A stretch of DNA of 64,000 nt from QHXW01 sp035297145 (GCA_035297145.1 DATGZN010000042.1:1-64000); one strand, 5' to 3'; positions 16,608 through 26,087 are shown, numbered from the stretch's first letter. Notes: generated from the letters alone by a model not told the origin. Program-made: numbers and translations.

Positions 16608-17629
16608 AAGTCCCACAAAAGACAGAAGATGTCCGCCTGCTTCTGGCTTGGGATACCGCCGCCGATCAAGCGCGCTCCCGGCGGGCGGGCACGTTCTCCA
16701 TCATCACGCACATCGTCGGGCTTGTGATTCTGCTCTCCCTGCCGCGCGAGGTGTTTCGTCCGCCCGAAACGCACCGCATCGTGACCCCTCTCGTTTTTCC
16801 GCTGAAGGAACCCACGCAAAAAACGCCCAACACGGGAAAGATCAGCAAGTCGTTCAGTGTGGAGTCGCTGTTGCCGCGTCCTGAGGTGCAGTTGCCGGAA
16901 TCGCGCCCGTCAACAACGCGGCCCCGGGCGCTCCAGCCGCCTCCAGTGCCAATTGCAAAGCCGACTCCGCCGGCGCCCATGATCGAGCCACCGAAGATCG
17001 ACGCGGCAGTGAAAGACGGCGGTCCGGCGCTTCCTCCCAGCCTGACCCCCGGCCCCACCCCGCCGCCGCAAATTCAGGCGGAGGAGAAGCCTAAACTGGC
17101 GTTCGAAACGCCGGGTGGATTCTCGGGAAGCGGGCAAGGCGTACCCAAGGAAGCTCCGCCATCAACCTCAGTGACCGACGTGATGCGCAGCCTGGCTCAC
17201 TCGAACGGCGGAGGCGGTATCGTGGTCGGCGATCAGGGAACGGGCCCAGGTGGCCTCGGCCCGGGCATTAACCAACCGCCCGCGGCGGGCAGAAAACTGG
17301 AGAATTTCCAGCTTCTGAGCGATCCCATGGGCGCGGATTTCCGGCCATACATGCTGCAAATCCTTCAGACGGTGCGGCGGAACTGGTTCGCCGTGATGCC
17401 AGAGAGCGCCAGACTAGGGCGCCGCGGGACGGTAGCGTTACAATTCGCCATCGCCAAAGACGGCACCGTGACCAAGATCGTATTCGCCACTAATTCCGGC
17501 GTCGACTCGCTCGACCGCGCCGCCGTGGCGAGCATCAGCATGGCCAACCCGCTTCCCCCATTGCCCGTCGAGTTTCGCGGCAACGTGATCCGGCTGCAGC
17601 TTACTTTTGCTTATAACAATGCGCGGTGA
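16595..17629 (+). CDS. TonB-family energy-transducer-like protein
   Basis: A 344-aa protein with a cytoplasmic head, one TM helix at about residues 33-50, a long proline-rich periplasmic spacer (about 85-190) and a C-terminal TonB-like domain (about 245-344) with the pattern MLQILQTVRRNWFAVMPE, GTVALQFAIAKDGTV and DRAAVASISMANPLPPLP. TonB proteins carry proton-motive energy from ExbB/ExbD to outer-membrane receptors. Here exbBD are absent, and its position in an lpx operon hints at an envelope role. The start overlaps the oxidoreductase gene by 13 nt. Confidence 0.8.
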   Translation: MEAVEVPQKTEDVRLLLAWDTAADQARSRRAGTFSIITHIVGLVILLSLPREVFRPPETHRIVTPLVFPLKEPTQKTPNTGKISKSFSVESLLPRPEVQLPESRPSTTRPRALQPPPVPIAKPTPPAPMIEPPKIDAAVKDGGPALPPSLTPGPTPPPQIQAEEKPKLAFETPGGFSGSGQGVPKEAPPSTSVTDVMRSLAHSNGGGGIVVGDQGTGPGGLGPGINQPPAAGRKLENFQLLSDPMGADFRPYMLQILQTVRRNWFAVMPESARLGRRGTVALQFAIAKDGTVTKIVFATNSGVDSLDRAAVASISMANPLPPLPVEFRGNVIRLQLTFAYNNAR

Positions 17630-17712
17630 AGAGGACAGCTTTACTTCCGCAGGTATGAAGCGCACGGAATCGGAAAGAGGGATCTGAAGATCACGCGCTA
17701 CGTGGACCAATC

Positions 17713-17949
17713 ATGAGAGCACCGACGAAACCCTTCGCCCTCTGTATAGACAACACCGACTATCTGGCTTCCCTGATCCCCGGGAAGATCTACCGGATTC
17801 TTCCTGATTCGAGGGCGGCCAAAGATGATCTGGTCAGAATCGTCGACGAGAGTGGCGAGGATTACCTGTATCACAAAGACCATTTCGTATTTGTAGATTT
17901 TCCACCAGCAGTCAAGAAGAAGGTCCTGGCGTTGCAGTACGCCGCCTAA
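17713..17949 (+). CDS. Small conserved protein, unknown function
   Basis: A 78-aa soluble protein with no TM segment or signal peptide. It contains SLIPGKIYRILPD and DDLVRIVDESGEDYLYHKDHFVFVDFP, a beta-rich SH3-like pattern of 'response/limit' small proteins found in acidobacteria and cyanobacteria, mostly unannotated. Coding-like codon use and a plausible fold support it as real. The Shine-Dalgarno is weak. It follows the TonB-family gene by 83 bp and is on the same strand. Confidence 0.55.
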   Translation: MRAPTKPFALCIDNTDYLASLIPGKIYRILPDSRAAKDDLVRIVDESGEDYLYHKDHFVFVDFPPAVKKKVLALQYAA

Positions 17950-18065
17950 CTAAGATCACCTTTGTCAGAGGCATCGAGAAGCTCCTTTTCCTGGCGTATT
18001 GCGCCTTGATCACCCCCTCCACCCGGAACAAGATCTCTGTTTCCAGCGTCTAAGTATCCACGCGC

Positions 18066-19580
18066 GTGCTGCGGATCTTCGACACCGGACCCATCGTCGC
18101 CGCCCAGCCGGGGCCCGATGCAAACAGCCGATGGCGTTCATCTGCGATCGTCACCTGGGCGCCGATCACGGTCGGGCTGGGCGCGGCTGGCTTGGTTGCC
18201 TGGATACGCTGCCCCGTGCCCCCGCCGCATCTGCTCTCCTGGAGTGATCTGCTCACGTTTGCGGCATCGCATGTCGTCGCATCGTGCGTCGCCGGCGCCA
18301 TGGGCGTTTTGCTGACTTACGCGATCCTGGGTCGCTGGGCGGACGCGGAAGTTCCCGGCATCACTTTACGCACCATGGTCGCGGCCGCCTGGTTTGCTCC
18401 CCTGGCCGTGCTTCTCGCCGAAACATCCACATGGGCGCTGGCCTCCAGCACCGCGCTGGTTGCTAGCGTGACGCTCCTGATATCCCGCCGTGCGACGTCT
18501 GTGCACGGACAGCCCCAGGCCCCGGTTGAAATGTATTCCGATAGCCTGTTTTGCCTGAAGCCGGAACCGGCGTTGATAAAGCGAATGCTCCCCGCGCTAT
18601 GCGCTTCGGTTTCGGTCCAGACCGGAGCCATGGCCGCCGCAATGGGCCATCTCTTACCGGCAGCCGCACTCTCCGGCGTTGGCACGGCGGTGATTACCTG
18701 GCGCGCCAGTACCACCGCCGATTGGCAAGAAGGGCCGCCACGGCAATCCAAGCGGCCCACACACCATGCCGCGCTGGTGATCGCGCTGGCCACGATTCTC
18801 ACTTGCGGCGGTTTGACGCGCTATCTGGCTGTGGAACGCAGGTCCGGCGGGAGTAACGGCGGCTCGGAGAATAGTTTCGCCCACGCCACGGATTCGGTTC
18901 TCCGCTCGATCTTCGCAAGCAATGCCAGCCCCGCGAAGGCCAGCACCGGCCATGGAAATGCCGCGGCAATAGTGGGGTCTGTGTACCAGGGCATCATTCT
19001 TCTGCCCGAGTCACAGCCTTTCACGATGATCGTGCCTCCGCTGCCGGCTCTGCACTCCGGCGTTCCCATGCTGAGCCGTGTCAATCCGCTGAGCATCCCT
19101 TTCTTCGGCGCCTATTGGCTGTTCAAAGCTCCGGACACCAGTCCGCCCTCGAACTCCATCCACGCCCACGGCAGCCCTGCGGAGCACACCTTTACCTCTA
19201 CCGACCATGCCCCGCTGTTCATGGAGGCTCATCAGGATTTCGGCGTCCTGCTGGATCTGAGCTGCTGCCGTGCGGTCCAGATCGCCGTCAGCAACGCGGA
19301 CCGCTATATTGGCACCGTTTCGCTCGAGCTGATCCTCGTCAACTCGCGGTTGCCGGGCAGTCCGGCTCAATCGCTCGGCTCTCAGAAAGTGGAATCCACG
19401 CCTCACTGGCGGCCCGGCGACGACGGCCGTCCGTTCTCCGAAACCCTGACCTTTGCGATTCCGGCCGGCCCAACGATTCGGGAATTCGATCAAGCCACCG
19501 TTCGGTTCCAACTGGCCACCTTACGTGCGGACACCGCTGCCAAGACCGCAATTGAACGATTCTTGTTCGTGCCCAGATAA
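18066..19580 (+). CDS. Membrane protein of unknown function
   Basis: A 504-aa protein, with the start inferred as GTG 18066. The N-terminal half is a membrane domain with about six TM helices (roughly residues 30-48, 60-90, 105-125, 128-146, 180-215 and 235-252). The C-terminal half (about 300-504) is a soluble, probably periplasmic domain that resembles a beta-sandwich, with paired Cys in DLSCCRAVQIAVS near 400. This layout of a membrane module plus an extracytoplasmic beta domain is seen in uncharacterised acidobacterial proteins. No catalytic motif is recognised. It sits alone between small genes. Confidence 0.6.
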   Translation: MLRIFDTGPIVAAQPGPDANSRWRSSAIVTWAPITVGLGAAGLVAWIRCPVPPPHLLSWSDLLTFAASHVVASCVAGAMGVLLTYAILGRWADAEVPGITLRTMVAAAWFAPLAVLLAETSTWALASSTALVASVTLLISRRATSVHGQPQAPVEMYSDSLFCLKPEPALIKRMLPALCASVSVQTGAMAAAMGHLLPAAALSGVGTAVITWRASTTADWQEGPPRQSKRPTHHAALVIALATILTCGGLTRYLAVERRSGGSNGGSENSFAHATDSVLRSIFASNASPAKASTGHGNAAAIVGSVYQGIILLPESQPFTMIVPPLPALHSGVPMLSRVNPLSIPFFGAYWLFKAPDTSPPSNSIHAHGSPAEHTFTSTDHAPLFMEAHQDFGVLLDLSCCRAVQIAVSNADRYIGTVSLELILVNSRLPGSPAQSLGSQKVESTPHWRPGDDGRPFSETLTFAIPAGPTIREFDQATVRFQLATLRADTAAKTAIERFLFVPR

Positions 19581-19634
19581 TGAGTTACAACCCAAGGTGG
19601 CAGTTGGCGTAGTTTGGTGTATTCTGGTGAATGG

Positions 19635-19901
19635 ATGGCGAGCACTCTGACAGGAACGGAATCCACCAGACGAAGCATCTCGCTTCCGGCCGAGATCGCC
19701 GAGAAGATTGATGCTATTGCCGAGAGCCGGCACGTCAGCGGCAATCGTGTAATCATCGATCTCTTGACTGATGCGATAGCCGCCTACGAACAACGGCGAG
19801 CAGCCTTCCTTGAACTCGCCGACCGCTTCCAGAAATCGACCGATCCCACTGAGACTGACCGGCTTCGCGAAGAACTCGCACGCATGACGTTCGGCAGCTG
19901 A
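19635..19901 (+). CDS. Ribbon-helix-helix protein, antitoxin-like
   Basis: An 88-aa protein (MASTLTGTES..) with an N-terminal RHH DNA-binding module: RRSISLPAEIAEKIDAIAESRHVSGNRVIIDLLTDAI gives the beta strand and two helices of a MetJ/Arc dimer. The C-terminal tail is acidic and helical and would contact a partner. A GTG at 19614 in the same frame is an alternative start but lacks family similarity. The stop overlaps the next ATG by 1 nt, as in toxin-antitoxin operons. It probably autoregulates. Confidence 0.75.
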   Translation: MASTLTGTESTRRSISLPAEIAEKIDAIAESRHVSGNRVIIDLLTDAIAAYEQRRAAFLELADRFQKSTDPTETDRLREELARMTFGS

Positions 19902-20146
19902 TGCCGAAGATCCAATGGTTGGACCTACCGCCTCAGCTTCGCAATCATCTTTTTGATCGCGCCAAAGAGCGCCATATCACGATGGAAGACCTGTTCGCCC
20001 TCGAAGAGTGGCGCCGGCATTCACCCGACGTTCCGCAAGGCCCGTGGTACAAGGACTTCGGCTCCTTCAAGCTTTGCGGCGAAGGCCCATATCCTAAGAC
20101 CTTTCTTCTAAGAGGTCAGCCTGCGTTCGGCCAAGAAGTCGAATAG
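19901..20146 (+). CDS. Small protein coupled to RHH gene, candidate toxin or partner
   Basis: An 81-aa protein starting at the ATG overlapping the RHH stop. The N-terminus LPPQLRNHLFDRAKERHITMEDLFALEEWR is helical, and the C-terminus carries a striking GPWYKDFGSFKLCGEGPYPKTFLLRGQPA block that I recall as a conserved motif in similar small two-gene units of acidobacteria and others. It matches no toxin family that I recognise (not PIN, RelE, MazF or HipA). Its function is unknown; the coupling argues for an RHH-regulated pair. Confidence 0.6.
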   Translation: MPKIQWLDLPPQLRNHLFDRAKERHITMEDLFALEEWRRHSPDVPQGPWYKDFGSFKLCGEGPYPKTFLLRGQPAFGQEVE

Positions 20147-20175
20147 TTCCGAATGCCGGTGCTGCGCTGCCATTC

Positions 20176-23100
20176 CTAAAATGCCAATCTCAGCGCGAAT
20201 TGCATGATGCGCGGATCGGCGGCGAGCGAAGTGATCACGCCGGGTGAACCGCCACTCACATTGGAGCTGGGCAAACCGAAGGCCACGTTGTTCATCAGGT
20301 TAAATGCTTCCGCGCGGAATTGCAGCTTCATCCGCTCGGTGATTACGAAGTTGCGCGAGATCGAGGCGTCCAGATACTGTAACGCCGGCCCTCGCAGGAT
20401 ATTGCGGCCCGCGTTGCCGAACACGCCCGGCGCCGGGATACTGAACGCGTTGCTGCCGCTGAATGCCTTGCACTTTGGATTGTTGGTCGAGTAGTACCAG
20501 CAGTTGACGTTGTCTACCATGGTCGGTGTGCCGATCACGTTGGGGAGAGCCTGCTCCTCGCCAATGTCGATGGAGCTGTTGTTGGAGCTCGCAAAGGCGG
20601 TAAACGGACGGCCGGCGGAGTAAGTGTACGCTCCGGCTGCCTGGAAGCCGCCCACGATTTTCGACAACGCGCCAGTGGACGCAAACTGCTTGCCCTTTCC
20701 GAACGGCAGCTCATACACCCAACTGAATACAACGCGCTGTGGGACGTCGAAATCGCTGGGCCCGCGCCAAGACCGCAGGTTGTTGGTGATTTGTGAAAAT
20801 GCGTTCGAACCCAGGGTCGAGAGTTCCTCGGCGCTATCGTCAATCGACTTCGACCAGGTATAAGCCAAGCGCATGCTCAATCCTGCCGTGAACCGGCGCT
20901 CCACCGTCAGATCAAGCCCGTTGTAGATCGAGTTGCCGTCGTTCTGCGAGTACTCGAGAAGCCCGAAGCCGGGATAGGGCAGTATGGGCTGTTTATTTGC
21001 GTTCAGCAGAACCTGCTGGCCGTTATTCTCGAATTGATTGAGATCGCTCAGCGTCAGAATATGGGTACCCTTGCTACCCACATAATCGGCCTCCAGGAAC
21101 AGGTTGTGCGTCAGCTCGCGCTGGAATCCGAAGCTCCACTGTTGCGTGTAAGGGCGAGGATCGTCCGGGTTGGTTGCGCGGATGTGCAGAAACTTATCGT
21201 TGATGTCGGCTGGATTCAGAAACGTCGCCGGAAATCCGGAATCTAGAGGGAACACCGATGTGAGCGCAGTGGAGGCCAATGAAATATTGTTGTTGATGAA
21301 GCCCGGCGGATTCAAAGCCAGTTGATTTTCACTGCCCGCGCGATCGAACGGGACGTAGAAGATTCCGTAGCCGCCGCGCAACACGGTTTTCGCATCGAGC
21401 TGGTAGGCCACGCCGAGGCGCGGGGAGAAGTCCAGTTTCTGCGGCTGCACCAGGGTGCGGCTCAACAAGGATCCGTTGGAGGCCATGATGATCGAGCCGC
21501 TTCCCGCCGGATCAAAATTGGACAGGTGATTGTTGCCTTCCCAAACCGGCGAGGAGAAATCGTAGCGCACGCCCAAGTTCAGAGTGAGCTTCGGGGTCAC
21601 TTTGAAATCGTCCTGCGCGAAGAAATCGAACCAATACCATTTCTGATTCACCACGAACCGGTTGGACAACATCGCGGTTTGCGGATCGCCGTAAAGGAAA
21701 TCGGCGTAGGGAATTCCAGTGCCCGCCACGCATTGATTGTTGGCGTTGCGCTCACAAGTGAAGATCTTGTCGAAATTCAGTGCGCCGCGCAGGCCCGGCA
21801 CGTCCTGGAAATTATCGGTTTGCGGATCGTGAACGTCCGAGCCGAACTTGAATTGGTGTTTGCCGAGCGTCCAAGCAAGGGTATCGGAGAACTGCCACTG
21901 CTGCGTTTTCTGAAACTTGGGCAGGAAGTTCGGGGAGCCGATAAACGTATTGATGTTGGCGAACGTGATCATGGTGACGCCGCCGGCGAACGCCGGATCA
22001 TTGGGCACACCCGGCACCAGGTTGCCGCCGGACTGGCCGAAGGGCTCCTGCTGCGCATACGAATTGTCGTGCTCGTAACCGATGCGCAGGTCATTGACAA
22101 GCGAAGGGCTGATCGGCCGCGTCCAGCCAACCACTGCCAGGTCCGCCGTCAGATGATATTTTCCCTGTGACGAGGACTGCGTGCCGTCGGCAAGGCCGGG
22201 GAACAGGCCCGGGCTGTTGCGATCGCGGGTGCTCCATGTGTAGCGCCAGAACACGCTGTCGTTGTCGGAAGCCTGCCAGTCGACGCGCGTCGAAAACCGG
22301 TTGGTATAGTCCGTCAGGTTGGCGTTGCGGAAGTAGTTGTTCAGATCGGCTCCGGCTACGGTAGGCTCGGGAAACAGCGCCATGACGGACGCGGCGACCG
22401 GCGAGATAGCGCTCGCCGGAATCATGTTGCCGGGCACGGGCACGCCATCCTGATAGATGGTGGGGTACGTGGTGTGGACCGCCGCTCCGGCGGCCGCACT
22501 GAAATCTCCGATCCGCTCGGTGTCAACCGGTACCGTACCGCTGCGCAACTGCCCGGTGACGATGCGCGTGGTTTCTTCGTCGAAGAAGGCGAACAGCTTG
22601 TTCTTCTTGATGGGACCGCCCAGATTGCCGCCGAACTGATTGCGGACGTTTTCCGGTTTCGCCAGGCCTTGCCGGTTGGAGAAGAAATCGTTGGCATCGG
22701 TATCGCGATTGCGCAGGTACTCATACAGCGTGCCGTGATATTCGTTGGTTCCACCCTTGCTGATCACGCTGATCACCGCGCCGCCGCGGCTGTATTCGGC
22801 CGAATAGGGATTGGTGATGATCTTGAATTCCTGAAGAGCGTCCACCGACGGGCGGGCCACCTGCGTAGTGAGCTCCTGCACGTTTTCCGAGATGGAGTTG
22901 TTGTCGACGCCATCCAGCAGAAAATTGTTCTCGAGCTGGCGGATGCCGTGCACGTTGAACCCGCCGGTGCGGCCGGCGCTGGTGCTTCCGCCCTGGTCGG
23001 TGTAGCGTTGGCCCTGCACACCCGCGACAAGGTTCACCAGGTCGTCCCAGCTTCGCAGGAGCAACGGATACTCGCTGACGTACTTGTTCTCGACCACGCT

Positions 23101-23496
23101 GCCGATCGAAGCGTCTTCCGGCGAAAGCAAGGCGGCTTGAGCCTCGACGGTTGTGGTCGTGGCTACAGTGCCGACCGCGAGCGTGAAATCCTGGCGGCCC
23201 TTCTCGGTTGGGTCCAGGTTCACGTGGCTGACGGCTTTCTGGAATCCGGTTTTCTCGACTGTGATATCCCAAGCGCCCACCGGCAGATCCGCGAGGAAAT
23301 AGTATCCATCGCCGTTGGTTTCGGCGGAGCGCTCTGCTCCGATGGACGCATTTTGCGCCGTCACTTTCGCGCCGGCCACCACGGCGTCGCTCGAATCCTT
23401 CACCAAGCCGGTCAGACTGGCGGTGGTCACTTGGGCAAACGCTACTCCCGCCATGAAAACGCTCACCTGTAACGCAGTTGTGATGCGAAAGGTCAT
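20176..23496 (-). CDS. TonB-dependent receptor with N-terminal carboxypeptidase-regulatory-like domain
   Basis: A 1106-aa outer-membrane protein of the Oar-like type that dominates Solibacter-type genomes. After a signal peptide (1-21) comes a CarboxypepD_reg-like domain (TTASLTGLVKDSSDAVVAGAKV, about 24-110), a plug domain (GVQGQRYTDQGG and NNFLLDGVDNN, about 150-260), and a large beta-barrel to the C-terminal aromatic end QFALRLAF. Such receptors probably import oligosaccharides or other bulky ligands using TonB energy. A GGAGGT sits 5 nt before the ATG, giving a very strong ribosome-binding site. It is monocistronic and converges on the RHH pair. Confidence 0.92.
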   Translation of the reverse strand: MTFRITTALQVSVFMAGVAFAQVTTASLTGLVKDSSDAVVAGAKVTAQNASIGAERSAETNGDGYYFLADLPVGAWDITVEKTGFQKAVSHVNLDPTEKGRQDFTLAVGTVATTTTVEAQAALLSPEDASIGSVVENKYVSEYPLLLRSWDDLVNLVAGVQGQRYTDQGGSTSAGRTGGFNVHGIRQLENNFLLDGVDNNSISENVQELTTQVARPSVDALQEFKIITNPYSAEYSRGGAVISVISKGGTNEYHGTLYEYLRNRDTDANDFFSNRQGLAKPENVRNQFGGNLGGPIKKNKLFAFFDEETTRIVTGQLRSGTVPVDTERIGDFSAAAGAAVHTTYPTIYQDGVPVPGNMIPASAISPVAASVMALFPEPTVAGADLNNYFRNANLTDYTNRFSTRVDWQASDNDSVFWRYTWSTRDRNSPGLFPGLADGTQSSSQGKYHLTADLAVVGWTRPISPSLVNDLRIGYEHDNSYAQQEPFGQSGGNLVPGVPNDPAFAGGVTMITFANINTFIGSPNFLPKFQKTQQWQFSDTLAWTLGKHQFKFGSDVHDPQTDNFQDVPGLRGALNFDKIFTCERNANNQCVAGTGIPYADFLYGDPQTAMLSNRFVVNQKWYWFDFFAQDDFKVTPKLTLNLGVRYDFSSPVWEGNNHLSNFDPAGSGSIIMASNGSLLSRTLVQPQKLDFSPRLGVAYQLDAKTVLRGGYGIFYVPFDRAGSENQLALNPPGFINNNISLASTALTSVFPLDSGFPATFLNPADINDKFLHIRATNPDDPRPYTQQWSFGFQRELTHNLFLEADYVGSKGTHILTLSDLNQFENNGQQVLLNANKQPILPYPGFGLLEYSQNDGNSIYNGLDLTVERRFTAGLSMRLAYTWSKSIDDSAEELSTLGSNAFSQITNNLRSWRGPSDFDVPQRVVFSWVYELPFGKGKQFASTGALSKIVGGFQAAGAYTYSAGRPFTAFASSNNSSIDIGEEQALPNVIGTPTMVDNVNCWYYSTNNPKCKAFSGSNAFSIPAPGVFGNAGRNILRGPALQYLDASISRNFVITERMKLQFRAEAFNLMNNVAFGLPSSNVSGGSPGVITSLAADPRIMQFALRLAF

Positions 23497-23649
23497 GCCC
23501 TACCTCCAAAAGACTGCGAGTGATTTGAGGACGTGAGGCGAGCTTAGCAACGCGGGGTTAAAAAAGAATGACAGTTTGATTTAAACCTGTTAAACGATGA
23601 GGCGTGAGTTTCCGCACGCAATTGATTTACATTTTGGTTAAATGCGGCG

Positions 23650-24867
23650 TTATTTTCCCCAAACTGTGGTCTTCGGATTGTAGTTGCGCCAGTCGAACCA
23701 GTAGTCCTTGATGGCTTGTACGCGCTCCAGACACACGCCTTGCTCTTTGCCGGACACCGCGCAGCCTTGGAAATTCCATTCGCTGCCGGTCGAGGCATCC
23801 ATGAGCAGCACGCCGGGTTTCGGTGGGGTGAGGCGGTAGAAGTCGGGCGCGCCATCGACACCAGGGATGCGATCGCGGAACACGCGAACGGATTGGTTGT
23901 CCTCGCCTGCCACCAGCAGCACGGGCTCGGCGCCCACGTGATCCTTCACCAGCTTCTCCTTGAGCACGCGGTCGTAGAGAAACGCGCGGCTGGCGCCGAA
24001 GGCCTGGATGCCGAGCATCAGGTCGCGCGCCTTCATACCATGCTCGGCAAATTGAATCACCGTGCGCACACGTTGCATGCGCACATCCCAATCCGGCTTC
24101 TCGTATTCGGAAACATACTTAGGCACGTCGTTGAGCACCGTGCCTTGTGGTTGTTCAGATTTCCAGGTGGCGAAGGTAAGCTCGTCGGACGGCACCAACG
24201 TCAACTGCCGGCCCTTCAGGGGGCCTGAAATAGCGAGGCCGCTGATCTGCTGCCAGTAGGTGCCGGTTTCAACATCGCGCATGATGAAGTTCTGGTTGTT
24301 GATGCCGGCCAGGTGAAAGGTCAGCCGCTGGCCGTCCACTTCCCTCGTCCACACCAGACCGGTGTGACAGAGCGTTCAATACGTCGCGACGATGGCGGTC
24401 TTACCCACCTCGTCATTAATGATGTGATGGTACGCCATGCCGCGGATCGGATAGGCGCGCGCCTGGCCGTTGACCACGACGGCGATGACCTTCTCGCCGC
24501 CATCGAGCTTCGACTTCGCAGCGGCGGCGAATGAGGCGTGGTCGATAGGATGAAACATCAGCTCGAATACGTTGATTCGCGCCAGCACTGCGAATACACA
24601 AACGAGGCCCGCAACCGCCGCGGCGAGAATCCGCCGCCACCTAACCGGCTGCGACGGCCAATATGCCGCCAGCGCGGCCAGCGCCGCGATCGCTGCGATC
24701 ACAGTGACCATCCCCCGGTAGCGACTGACCACGAGGGCTGCCGCCAGCTCGCGCGCGCCCTGCGCGCGGAACGGCCGGATGACGTAGATCGGATAAAGCA
24801 CGCAAGCCAGAGAAAGGGCCAGGCAGGCGAGTAGAATCAGACTGAACATCCAACGAGAACGAAGCAT
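23650..24867 (-). CDS. DUF3179 membrane protein, predicted selenoprotein (in-frame TGA at codon 164)
   Basis: A continuous 405-codon frame holding one internal TGA (24376-24378). Residues 1-163 contain about four TM helices and the DUF3179 start GGEKVIAVVVNGQARAYPIR, GMAYHHIINDEVG and AIVATY; after the TGA the family continues as TLCHTGLVWTREVDGQRLTF and YWQQ to a normal stop. The family norm at this point is TYCPLC, so the TGA replaces the first Cys of CxxC, giving TYUTLC. A perfect 6-bp hairpin follows at SECIS distance. A simple reading would split this into two genes (23650-24354 and 24376-24867). Selenocysteine is an inference; a nonsense mutation is the alternative. The domain is probably periplasmic and redox- or metal-active. 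Confidence 0.75.
24350..24366 (-). promoter_or_regulatory. Candidate bacterial SECIS hairpin (DUF3179 gene)
   Basis: In the mRNA, CACACC pairs perfectly with GGUGUG around the loop GGUCU. The loop starts 16 nt after the UGA and begins with G, fulfilling the bacterial SECIS rules (a stem followed by an apical loop 16-37 nt downstream with a G in the first two loop positions). The loop GGUCU is identical to the core of the E. coli fdhF SECIS loop, where G23 and U24 contact SelB. The stem can extend below with a bulged G (U-A, G-C). Confidence 0.7.
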
Positions 24868-24923
24868 GAGACTTTGGATGATCCTAACGGAAATCCAGGG
24901 CGGCAGACAATAATGGAAAAGGA

Positions 24924-25991
24924 CTAGGCTCGCCCCAGCTTCTCCGCCGCCAGCTTCGTGCCTTCGACTCGCGCGCGGATCTTCGCAAATGCGATATCGC
25001 GCGAGGTGGATGTGTCGTCCGCGAAAGGCGAGAAGCCGCAGTCGTCGGTCGAGCCCAATTGGGCGGCGGGCAAATATTCCGCGGCTTGCAAAATTCGATC
25101 GCGCACCTGCGCTGGCTTTTCGATGGCCGGGTTAATGGGATCGATGACGCCGGCGAAAACAATCTGATCGGGGTGCAAATGCTGGCGAATGATCTTCAGA
25201 ACGCGGATCGGATCTTTTTCGCTCGCCAGTTGAATATAGAAACGGCCCGCCTGGAGCCGGAACAGAACTGGCAGCAATCCCGCATAGTCCACGTCGGCGC
25301 TGTGAGTGGCATCGCGGTCGCCGCCGGGACATGTGTGCACGCCAATGCGGCGCCGCTCCAGCGGTGAAAAATGGTCGAGCACGCGGTTGTTCAAGGCAAC
25401 GAAGTTCTCCAGCAGTCCGCCCGAGGGATCGAGCTTCAGCGAGAGGCGGCCTTCGGTGAAATCGATCTGCACGCTATCGGCGCCGTGTACCAGGCAGCGG
25501 CGAATGTCCGCCACCGCTTCGTCCACCAGGTCCGACAGAAACGCATCGCGCGAGTAACCGGGAATGCCGGAAGCCGGATAAAGAAGGCTGAGTGCGGACG
25601 CCGAGATGACCGCCTGCTTGAGTGGCGCATCGGTAAGCCGCCGCGCGGCTGCAAAATATTGCGAGGCGTAGGTGGCGTAGTGGAACGGACCGGCCGTCAG
25701 CCGCGGCAACTGGCGCGTATGCCCGTCGGCGAAGGGAATCACCACGCCATCCGCCGCCAGACGCGCGAAGCCGGCGAGCGGATAGGTCGCGAAGCTGGGC
25801 TTGGTTTGTTCCCCATCCGTAATGACAGGAGATCCTGTGGCCTCAAACCGCTGGATGGTGTCGCGGAGGGCGGCCTCGGCGATCTGGTCGAATTGTTGGG
25901 ATGAAATGCGGCCCGCCTGCTCGTCGCTCCAGGCCGCGATCAACTCAGCCGGACGCGGAATGCTGCCGATGGGTTCAGTGAGTATAGGCAT
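24924..25991 (-). CDS. Cobalamin-independent methionine synthase (MetE) C-terminal-like protein
   Basis: A 355-aa TIM barrel of the MetE catalytic-domain family, single-domain version (full MetE is about 750 aa with two barrels). Zinc-site residues are seen in HTCPGGDRD near residue 223 (His and Cys) and in the distal TDDCGFSPF near 324; the N-terminal PIGSIPRP and the VQIDFTE strand (about 182) are typical. The single-domain proteins transfer methyl groups to homocysteine or related thiols with various donors, or act on other thiols; the substrate cannot be fixed. It lies between the two TGA-containing genes. Confidence 0.82.
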   Translation of the reverse strand: MPILTEPIGSIPRPAELIAAWSDEQAGRISSQQFDQIAEAALRDTIQRFEATGSPVITDGEQTKPSFATYPLAGFARLAADGVVIPFADGHTRQLPRLTAGPFHYATYASQYFAAARRLTDAPLKQAVISASALSLLYPASGIPGYSRDAFLSDLVDEAVADIRRCLVHGADSVQIDFTEGRLSLKLDPSGGLLENFVALNNRVLDHFSPLERRRIGVHTCPGGDRDATHSADVDYAGLLPVLFRLQAGRFYIQLASEKDPIRVLKIIRQHLHPDQIVFAGVIDPINPAIEKPAQVRDRILQAAEYLPAAQLGSTDDCGFSPFADDTSTSRDIAFAKIRARVEGTKLAAEKLGRA

Positions 25992-26087
25992 CCGTGGTGA
26001 TTAGGATAACGTAACCGAGCCCGGTACGGAGGCGCAATAATCGAAACGAATTACCATTGACGCGTTCGTGGCTTGCCGTAACATGAA

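Noticed and set aside
21322..22170. Plus-strand 282-codon frame inside the TonB-dependent receptor gene
   Set aside because: Shadow of a 1106-aa gene with a strong ribosome-binding site; no family resemblance.
23650..24354. Treating the DUF3179 C-terminal part as a separate gene starting at GTG 24354
   Set aside because: It starts inside the DUF3179 domain, lacks its first third, and there is no ribosome-binding site. The single-frame selenoprotein reading explains everything better.
24376..24378. Simple nonsense mutation or pseudogene for the DUF3179 gene
   Set aside because: Not excluded, but it is disfavoured by intact downstream coding, the exact Cys position and the SECIS-like hairpin, with a second case nearby.
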